Below, one piece after another: positions 38,516 to 43,907 of a stretch of DNA of 43,907 nt. The translations under genes and the position numbers were made by a program. The notes beneath the pieces are model-generated. The model made no database searches. It was not told the DNA's origin and saw nothing but the letters and a program-made list of their open reading frames with translations. Position 1 is the first letter of the stretch; each line of letters opens with the position of its first letter. This DNA comes from a virus: IMG/VR virus record IMGVR_UViG_3300037071_001703, positions 1 to 43,907 of that record; one strand, written 5' to 3'.

Positions 38516-38961
38516 TCGTTGTACATTCGGTCGGGCCATACCTGGGTATCGAGGTGTACTGGGGTATGGACCACGAGGTCCTATCTGAGGACCGCAAGTA
38601 CATCTCGTATGCCTGGCTGGTCGAAGATATGCCACCATTCAGACGGTCCAGGTGGGGGATGCGGCTTCGGCTTGGTCGTCAAGCCCTCCACCTGGGCCTC
38701 TGCAACCGGGGCGAGGACCCGTACCGTCGTGACATCGCCCAGGTGGACGAGATCAGCGAATGGAGGCGTCCTCATGGTGTTCAGACTGGTGGGGCGCAAA
38801 CTGCCCCCTCCCCCTCTGGAGCCGACGAGGCTGGACCGGCTGACGAGCGAGGATCTCTACCTGGCGATGGAGACGGCGCTGGCCAACTCGACCCACCTGG
38901 CCGACCGGTACCGGTCGGAACGGGACAACAGGGCACAGATTTTGGCCCTGCTGGAGACTGA
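38512..38961 (+). CDS. Hypothetical protein overlapping the next gene
   Basis: 149 residues from a TTG that overlaps the previous stop. The first 87 residues look real (VGPYLGIEVYWGMDHEVLSE, DMPPFRRSRWGMRLRLGR). From about 38774 the frame also encodes the next gene, and its own sequence there is Gly/Pro/Asp-rich with lower confidence. The true C terminus is uncertain; a frameshift could join the two. Confidence 0.45.
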   Translation: MIVVHSVGPYLGIEVYWGMDHEVLSEDRKYISYAWLVEDMPPFRRSRWGMRLRLGRQALHLGLCNRGEDPYRRDIAQVDEISEWRRPHGVQTGGAQTAPSPSGADEAGPADERGSLPGDGDGAGQLDPPGRPVPVGTGQQGTDFGPAGD

Positions 38962-39025
38962 GGCCCTCACCACCCTCCAGTCGTGCCAGGCCCTGCGGAG
39001 GAAGCACGCTCGCGTTGCGGATTAG
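38774..39025 (+). CDS. Small helical protein
   Basis: 83 residues; GGAGG site seven bases upstream. PPPLEPTRLDRLTSEDLYLA, then a long helix (STHLADRYRSERDNRAQILA). It begins inside the preceding frame. No family recognised. Confidence 0.6.
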   Translation: MVFRLVGRKLPPPPLEPTRLDRLTSEDLYLAMETALANSTHLADRYRSERDNRAQILALLETEALTTLQSCQALRRKHARVAD

Positions 39026-39043
39026 CAAAGGAAATGGTATCCT
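39015..39043 (+). promoter_or_regulatory. Leaderless promoter with its own palindrome
   Basis: TTGCGG, 17 bases, TATCCT, six bases, ATG 39050. Palindrome AGCAAAGG-9-CCTTTGCT (39024-39048) covers the spacer and -10, a likely operator. Confidence 0.7.
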
Positions 39044-39049
39044 TTGCTC

Positions 39050-39304
39050 ATGACTGATATAACCACCGATCACTACACGATCGAGGTGTACAGGGACACC
39101 GAACGGGTCCGCAGCCACACGGCGGCGAACACCGTCGATGCCCTGAGCCTCCTCGACGGCCTCCGCGAGTCCTATCGGCAGCGCAACAACGTGACCTGGG
39201 ACAGTGACGAGGTCGATGAATCCGGGCGATTGCCGGGAGTCGGTTACGACCTCGTCCCCTGGCAACTCAAGGTGACCCCGCCCCTCGGCGCCCTCCCGGA
39301 GTGA
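39050..39304 (+). CDS. Small hypothetical protein
   Basis: 84 residues; ATG 39050 fits the leaderless promoter. DHYTIEVYRDTERVRSHTAA and DALSLLDGLRESYRQRNN give a beta-alpha fold. GTGA overlap with the next gene. Confidence 0.6.
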   Translation: MTDITTDHYTIEVYRDTERVRSHTAANTVDALSLLDGLRESYRQRNNVTWDSDEVDESGRLPGVGYDLVPWQLKVTPPLGALPE

Positions 39305-39558
39305 CCATGCCCAGCCTGGAAGAGCGTGTCGCTGCCCTGGAGCAGCGCATGAGCACCGTCGAGGCCAAGCGACCCGGTCGCAAGAGCCTCCCCATCGTCG
39401 TCTCCGAGGCCGGGGTCTGCGGCATCGACCCCGATCGTGACTCGGCGTCCTGCGAGGACGCCTCCCTCTACCGCCGTCAGAAGGGGTGCAAGGGCACCGC
39501 CTGCACGAACATCAGCACGGCCTACTGGGCCAACTACCGGAGCAAGGAAGCGCCGTAG
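39301..39558 (+). CDS. Coiled-coil and Cys-motif phage protein upstream of terminase
   Basis: 85 residues from a GTG (ATG 39307 possible). A short coiled coil (LEERVAALEQRMSTVEAKR) precedes a Cys region: VCGIDPDRDSASCEDASLYR, then RQKGCKGTACTN. This Cys/RQ pattern recurs in actinophage genes near terminase, role unknown. It may act as a packaging partner, given its place 17 bases before the large terminase gene. Confidence 0.65.
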   Translation: MTMPSLEERVAALEQRMSTVEAKRPGRKSLPIVVSEAGVCGIDPDRDSASCEDASLYRRQKGCKGTACTNISTAYWANYRSKEAP

Positions 39559-39575
39559 TGGTATGACTGTGGTGC

Positions 39576-41156
39576 ATGTCGATCACGGATCTGGGCTACG
39601 GGCCTGACCCCGAAGACCTCCTGGAAGAGGAGCACCCTTCTCCCGACGAGGTAGTGGAAGACGAGATCCAGGATCTCGACCCCACGATGCAGGGGTTCCT
39701 CGATGACCTGATCAGCCGGATCGTGCTGTTCTGCGAAGAGCTGTCGGGCTTCCCGATGTACCCCTACCAGCGGGCCGTGGCATACCGGGTCATCGAGTCG
39801 ATGATCCTGGCTGACGCCGAGGAGATCACGGCGTTGATGGCCCGCCAGGCGGGCAAGTCCGAGTCCTTGGCCACCACCCTGGCCGGGTGCATGGTGCTGT
39901 TCCCCAAGCTGGCCAAGACCTTCCCCATCATGGAGCGGTTCAAGCGGGGCCTGATGATCGGCATCTTCGCCCCCACTGACGAGCAGAGCGACATCGTGTT
40001 CAGCCGCATCGTCAGTCGCCTCACCAGCGACGCCGCCGAAGAGATCATGTTCGACCCCGAGATCGATGACCGGGTGGAGGGCAAGTCCAAGATCGTGCGC
40101 CTCCGTAGTGGCTCCTTCTGCCGTCGTCAGACGGCCAACCCGAGGGCCAAGATCGAAGGCTCCAGCTATCACATCATCGTCATCGATGAGTGTCAGGACG
40201 CCGACGACACGGTGATCCGCAAGAGCATCCACCCGATGCTCGCCGCCTATGCGGGCACCATCGCCAAGATCGGCACCCCTGGGTATCACAAGGGCGACTT
40301 CTACAAGGCGATCAACGTCAACAAGCGGCGCCAGAGCAACCGGCGTGCCCGTCAGAACCACTTTGAGTACGACTACAAGGTGGTATCGAGGTACAACGCG
40401 AACTACGCCAAGTTCATCGCCAAGGAGAAGATCCGCCTGGGCGAGGACTCCGAAGAGTTCCAGATGTCATACGCCTTGAAGTGGATGCTGGAACGAGGCA
40501 TGCTCGTCACGGAGGACGAGCTTGACTACCTGGCAGACCCATCAATGCAGTTGGTCCGAGGATGGCACCGCACGCCCTGTGTGGTTGGTATCGACCCAGC
40601 CCGAGTCAAAGACTCCACCGTCGTCACCGTCATGTGGGTCGACTGGGACTTCCCCGACGCCGCCGGATACCGAGAACACCGAATCCTGAACTGGCAGGAG
40701 ATCGGTAACACAGCCTGGGAGGAGCAGTACTTCCAGATGATGGACTTCCTCGACCCCTACGACATCGCCTTCTGCGGAGTCGACGCTCAGGGCATGGGCA
40801 GTGCGGTGGCCGACCGGATGCAGCGCCTGATGGGGTCCCGCTGTGAGGTGATCCCGTTCTCCAGCGACTCCAAGAACCAGAGCGAACGCTGGAAGCACCT
40901 GATTCAGCTCATCCAGCGCCAGATGCTCGTCTACCCCGGCCACTCCAAGGCCCGCCGTACCCGTGTATGGCGCCGGTTCCGCCAGCAGATGGTCGACGCC
41001 GAAAAAGTCATGCGTGGGCAGTATCTGCTCATCCAGGCCCCCGAAGAGCGTGAGGCCCACGACGACTACGTTGATTCTGCGGCACTGGCCTGCGCCTGCT
41101 CGATGTTGGAGACGGTGCCGATCGTGGAGTCAATCGATTCACCGTTCTATCGGTAG
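39576..41156 (+). CDS. Terminase large subunit
   Basis: 526 residues. ATPase: Walker A-type RQAGKS (90-95), Walker B IIVIDECQD (200-208), coupling motif near KIGTPGYHKG (231-240). RNase H-like nuclease: GIDPARVKDS with Asp 340, VDAQGMGS with Asp 403, and HDDYVDSAALA with Asp 497 and Asp 500. It cuts concatemeric DNA and drives it into the procapsid through the portal. No HTH small subunit is recognised upstream; the 85-residue gene may take that role. Confidence 0.93.
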   Translation: MSITDLGYGPDPEDLLEEEHPSPDEVVEDEIQDLDPTMQGFLDDLISRIVLFCEELSGFPMYPYQRAVAYRVIESMILADAEEITALMARQAGKSESLATTLAGCMVLFPKLAKTFPIMERFKRGLMIGIFAPTDEQSDIVFSRIVSRLTSDAAEEIMFDPEIDDRVEGKSKIVRLRSGSFCRRQTANPRAKIEGSSYHIIVIDECQDADDTVIRKSIHPMLAAYAGTIAKIGTPGYHKGDFYKAINVNKRRQSNRRARQNHFEYDYKVVSRYNANYAKFIAKEKIRLGEDSEEFQMSYALKWMLERGMLVTEDELDYLADPSMQLVRGWHRTPCVVGIDPARVKDSTVVTVMWVDWDFPDAAGYREHRILNWQEIGNTAWEEQYFQMMDFLDPYDIAFCGVDAQGMGSAVADRMQRLMGSRCEVIPFSSDSKNQSERWKHLIQLIQRQMLVYPGHSKARRTRVWRRFRQQMVDAEKVMRGQYLLIQAPEEREAHDDYVDSAALACACSMLETVPIVESIDSPFYR

Positions 41157-41185
41157 GCTACTGCGACGTACGATATCATCGTGCA

Positions 41186-41728
41186 ATGACCAAGGTCAAG
41201 CACGGTGACAACATCACGGGGAAGCGCACGAAGCTCTACCAGGTGTGGGTAGGCATGCGAGCGAGGTGCAACGATCCGAACCACATCTCCTACAAGAACT
41301 ACGGAGCCAAGAACATCCGGGTCTGTGAGGAGTGGGATGACTACGCCGCCTTCCGTGACTGGTCGTATGCCAACGGCTACATCGACCACGACGGGCCTGG
41401 CCGGAACCCGTTGTGGATTGACCGCATCGACTCCAGCGGCGACTACTCCCCTGAGAACTGCGAGTGGACCACCGCCAAGAAGAACATCCGCAAGATCTAC
41501 ACGGTCTACGAGATCTTCGGGGAGTCCAAGACACTGGTGGAGTGGTCCGAGGACCCACGTTGTGCTGTCAACTACAACGCTCTCCGCAACCGCATCCAGC
41601 GAGGCTGGCCGTTGGAGGACGCTGTCACGGCCCCGAAGGGCGCGAAGAGCTTTCAGGCCCACAACTGGAAGGGCCAGTTGCTGCCGGGAAGGAAGCCACT
41701 CCGGGGCCGCATCCCGTTCTACCGATGA
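41186..41728 (+). CDS. AP2/HNH-like homing endonuclease
   Basis: 180 residues. LYQVWVGMRARCNDPNHISY, then YGAKNIRVCEEWDDYAAFRD, IDRIDSSGDYSPENCEWTT and KKNIRK follow the G-M-x-x-R-C, Y-G-x-x-x-I-x-V-C, W, L/I-D-R-I-D-x-x-G-x-Y-x-P-x-N-C-x-W order of phage AP2/HNH endonucleases. It sits directly after terminase, a common site for these selfish genes. The C-terminal basic tail likely binds DNA. Own codon use is near the phage norm. Confidence 0.85.
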   Translation: MTKVKHGDNITGKRTKLYQVWVGMRARCNDPNHISYKNYGAKNIRVCEEWDDYAAFRDWSYANGYIDHDGPGRNPLWIDRIDSSGDYSPENCEWTTAKKNIRKIYTVYEIFGESKTLVEWSEDPRCAVNYNALRNRIQRGWPLEDAVTAPKGAKSFQAHNWKGQLLPGRKPLRGRIPFYR

Positions 41729-41790
41729 ACCGGACTTCCGAGGGGGATAGTGGTCTAAGCTCGCCCTGATACCCCGATAAGGAGGTGCCC

Positions 41791-42156
41791 ATGGGTTACC
41801 CAGACCCGGAAGTCCAGTATGAGCGAGCCATCGCCGTCAACAACGTGCGGCGCGGACCGTTGCGCTTCGAAGAGGGAATAGCGACAGACACCGACATCCC
41901 GAATGATTTCGGCCTCGGTGCCTACGGTGATACTCAGGGTGACGGCCGTGGTCGTCCGTTCACGGTGATCAAGGACCCGGCCACGACCATGCGTGAGCGT
42001 GCCCACGTCGGCTCGGCCACCTGGATCGAGGCCCCCACCATGCTCCAGGACTTCGTCATCGGGGCATCGATCGGCCAGGGACCCTCCAGTTTCGAGATGG
42101 AGATGGGTTCCGAGCGTCGGCTGATCCGCATCAACCCGGCGATGGTCCAGGACTGA
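41791..42156 (+). CDS. Hypothetical virion-region protein
   Basis: 121 residues; AAGGAGG precedes ATG 41791 (a GTG six bases earlier overlaps the site). GYPDPEVQYERAIAVNNVRR, then mixed acidic and Gly segments (GASIGQGPSSFEMEMG). First gene after terminase and the endonuclease. No family recognised. Confidence 0.6.
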   Translation: MGYPDPEVQYERAIAVNNVRRGPLRFEEGIATDTDIPNDFGLGAYGDTQGDGRGRPFTVIKDPATTMRERAHVGSATWIEAPTMLQDFVIGASIGQGPSSFEMEMGSERRLIRINPAMVQD

Positions 42157-42159
42157 CCC

Positions 42160-42564
42160 ATGCGAAGGGCCGTGCCCTACCTCACGGTGGGCTTCGGCAC
42201 TCGGCCACAGCGCCTCAAGCAAGCTGAGGGGGCCAAGCCGTACCAGGCTCCCAAGCCACCGAAGCCGTCCGTAGTGGTCAGCCCCACCCCTGGGGCTGGG
42301 GCGGTGACCACCTCGACGGTGCCGGTCGGCAACGCCCCGGCTGGCAGGCCACCTGAGGACAACGGCAAGTTCCTGATCAGGCCCAGCGGGAACACGGACA
42401 CTGGCTACGAGATGCGGAACACCAAGCCCGACGTTCTCAAGGCGGTCGAGGACAACCTTGAGGCGGTGGGGATGCCCAAGAACCTGCGGCCCAAGCTGTA
42501 CAAGCCCCAGGCGTTGAAGACCACCCGGTCCAAAAACATCAGTCGTGGGATGACGCACAAGTGA
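42160..42564 (+). CDS. Pro-rich small protein
   Basis: 134 residues. Basic start, a long Pro/Thr/Val linker (PPKPSVVVSPTPGAGAV), then a charged end (AVGMPKNLRPKLYKPQALK). Likely structural or linker. No family recognised. Confidence 0.55.
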   Translation: MRRAVPYLTVGFGTRPQRLKQAEGAKPYQAPKPPKPSVVVSPTPGAGAVTTSTVPVGNAPAGRPPEDNGKFLIRPSGNTDTGYEMRNTKPDVLKAVEDNLEAVGMPKNLRPKLYKPQALKTTRSKNISRGMTHK

Positions 42565-42571
42565 TCGCCCG

Positions 42572-43528
42572 ATGCCGAACTTGACAGGACGCGGCTCAAG
42601 TTCTGGCTTGGCCATGCCGACCATGCGGGAGACGTTCCAGATCAACGACCCCCGTCACCAGGCCCGAGCCGTGGCCAGGCTGACGAAGTGGGGCCTGGAG
42701 GGCACCCCTCAAGAGCGCCGCCAGGGCAAAGAGTGGTATGGGATGGGCCATGAGGCCGTGCGGGCCAACCAGGGAGATCTCTCCTTGCGGACGGCGACCG
42801 GCATCGCCGCGGCCCTCTCACCAGGTCAGGACTGGTCGAAGCGCAACATCCCCTCGATCGGTGAGTCCCAGGTGCTGGACACCAACGACTGGGAGATGAT
42901 CCAGCGCACCTACGCCGGGGGCATCGACGCTCTGCGGGGCCGTCGTGCCCGAGGTGAGAAGGGCGTGCCCTCCCTGCCCAACCGCCACCCCGAGGTGGCG
43001 GCGATGTTGGCCGAGAAGGCTCCCCACCTGTCGGGGAACTCTGACCCGATGCTGCTCAAGGCCCACTCGATGCTGCGTGGGGCTGACCCCGAAGAGGTCA
43101 TGACCCGCTACGACAACCCCAAGACCAACGCCTTCTTCCACGGCCTGCTCGACCCCACCCATCAGGAGAGCCATCTGGCTGTCGACTACAAGATGGCTGA
43201 TCTCACCAACAACTCGATGCAGGCCCCAGCGGCATACCGGGCTTTGGGCAAGGGCTACTACAAGCAGGCGAGCCGGGGGAAGACCAACTACCAGCACTAC
43301 GAAGACACCATCGCCATGGCCGGTCAGGCGATGGCCCAGAAGGGTGGGCGCAGCTTCGCGGCCTTCCGCCAGCCCCTGGGTGCCCAGTCGTATCTGTGGA
43401 ACATCGCCAAGAACTACGAACTGGGCCACCCCGAGCGCAAGATGAGCCAGCAGAACCCTGGTGAGGCGTTCTCCGGGCCTGTCCGCAAGGGCCAGCGCTA
43501 TATGTCCCCCACCGGAGGTCGGTTGTGA
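42572..43528 (+). CDS. DUF7178-like phage protein
   Basis: 318 residues. KEWYGMGHEAVRANQGDLSL, then TATGIAAALSPGQDWSKRN, matches the W-Y-x-x-A-H / G-I-x-A-A-L-S-P-x-x-x-W motif I associate with DUF7178 and related HhH-like phage proteins; later come DNPKTNAFFHGLLDP and AVDYKMADL, in the positions of the K-T-x-x-F and D-R-H steps, here D-Y-K. A glycosylase or lyase-like fold is possible. Overlaps the reverse gene at 43498 by 31 bases. Confidence 0.55.
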   Translation: MPNLTGRGSSSGLAMPTMRETFQINDPRHQARAVARLTKWGLEGTPQERRQGKEWYGMGHEAVRANQGDLSLRTATGIAAALSPGQDWSKRNIPSIGESQVLDTNDWEMIQRTYAGGIDALRGRRARGEKGVPSLPNRHPEVAAMLAEKAPHLSGNSDPMLLKAHSMLRGADPEEVMTRYDNPKTNAFFHGLLDPTHQESHLAVDYKMADLTNNSMQAPAAYRALGKGYYKQASRGKTNYQHYEDTIAMAGQAMAQKGGRSFAAFRQPLGAQSYLWNIAKNYELGHPERKMSQQNPGEAFSGPVRKGQRYMSPTGGRL

Positions 43529-43731
43529 GCGGCCACCTCCTGGAGCAGCTCAAGGGCGAGCAGTTGACACGCCACGATGGTTGGCGTGCCTGTCTCGTCC
43601 TCCATAGAGACGTAAGCCTCGTTCGTCTCCAGGATGAAGTCGAATACGTCACGGGGCATCATCACCATCTCGGTACTTCGCGGGTCCTTCTTGAAATGCC
43701 TGCTCCAGCCCTTGAAGTTGATGGTGGTCAT
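43498..43731 (-). CDS. Small hypothetical protein
   Basis: 77 residues. TTINFKGWSRHFKKDPRSTE and VFDFILETNEAYVSMEDETG, then a helix. Reverse strand, tail-to-tail with the 42572 gene. A GATACT lies 10 bases before the ATG, without a clear -35. No family recognised. Confidence 0.55.
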   Translation of the reverse strand: MTTINFKGWSRHFKKDPRSTEMVMMPRDVFDFILETNEAYVSMEDETGTPTIVACQLLALELLQEVAAHNRPPVGDI

Positions 43732-43751
43732 AGCACAGGAGTATCACACTG

Positions 43752-43904
43752 ATGCCTGCCAGCGAGCACACCAAGAAGGCCAACACGGCGAAGAAGAGTC
43801 GTCAGTGGCAGCACGTCCGCGACTCGGCCGAGGCCCAGGGTGACTCACCGGGCAAGGCCATCAAGAAGGCGTCAGGCGTCCTCAAGAAGGAAGCGAAGAA
43901 GTAG
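43752..43904 (+). CDS. Small Lys-rich basic protein
   Basis: 50 residues: SEHTKKANTAKKSRQWQHVR, then GKAIKKASGVLKKEAKK. The charge suggests DNA binding or packaging with the genome. It ends three bases before the window edge; ATG 43752 follows an inverted GTATCACAC box. Confidence 0.6.
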   Translation: MPASEHTKKANTAKKSRQWQHVRDSAEAQGDSPGKAIKKASGVLKKEAKK

Positions 43905-43907
43905 CCT

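Noticed and set aside
40282-40289. GGTATCAC box within terminase
   Set aside because: It lies in a conserved coding stretch (GTPGYHKG) and has no second half-site or promoter.
1-43907. Integrase, attachment site or insertion sequence
   Set aside because: No tyrosine or serine recombinase, no transposase, and no flanking duplications were found apart from the HNH repeats.

Overview
The window reads as part of the genome of a tailed double-stranded DNA phage (or prophage-like element) of a GC-rich actinobacterium. Evidence seen directly: a large terminase subunit with both ATPase and nuclease motifs, a 986-residue tail protein, holin-like membrane genes, two free-standing HNH-type endonuclease genes, a tRNA-Tyr, very tightly packed genes with ATGA, GTGA and TGATG overlaps, and strong C/G preference at third codon positions. 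A long Thr/Ser-rich secreted protein and leaderless-looking promoters fit an actinobacterial host (inference; an Acidimicrobiia-type host is possible but unproven). No portal, major capsid, tape measure, integrase, polymerase or endolysin was recognised, so the window is probably one piece of a larger genome.

Layout. 1-10.95 kb, forward: small unknown genes, a ParB-like gene (682), an HNH gene that intrudes on its neighbour (2057), the large tail protein, then Pro/Ala/Gly-rich probable virion genes, closed by two terminator hairpins. 11.1-12.2 kb, reverse: a small basic-tailed protein and a membrane protein. 12.3-17.06 kb, forward: an operon with five tandem ParB/sulfiredoxin-fold-like paralogues carrying QLxLF-type motifs, then two holin-like genes. 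17.06-19.46 kb, reverse: a zinc-ribbon gene and a CobT-like zincin/VWA protein, facing away from a CobS/MoxR-like AAA+ ATPase (19.65 kb). 21.1-29.5 kb, forward: promoter cassettes driving a Ku-like protein, a HAD-like enzyme, a DUF3846-like protein, many small genes, tRNA-Tyr, a Zn-binding protein with a DUF6011-like tail, and an SNF2-type helicase. 29.48-30.29 kb: about 0.8 kb without a confident gene, full of palindromes and ATACC boxes. 31.1-34.7 kb, reverse: small Cys-rich genes, a lipoprotein, a tiny membrane protein and the mucin-like secreted protein. 34.8-43.9 kb, forward (two small reverse genes): a zinc-finger protein, small genes including out-of-frame overlaps, a KTSC-like protein, terminase, an AP2/HNH-like endonuclease and a possible DUF7178-like protein.

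Regulation. At least nine promoters share a -35 of TTGTGA/T/G, a 17-bp spacer and a -10 of TACACT, TATACT or TACAAT. The -35 is usually part of a longer TTGTGATACC block; the same box recurs as palindromes next to promoters and over the ribosome site of the first holin-like gene. This looks like one phage regulator controlling many transcription units. Several -10 boxes end 5-6 bases before an ATG, implying leaderless mRNAs, and one promoter is followed by a potential three-way-junction RNA leader.

The best candidates for undescribed biology are the tandem ParB-like family with clamp-binding-like motifs, the divergent CobS/CobT-like pair, the GATACC box network with its 0.8-kb control region, and the structured leader at 23950-24020.
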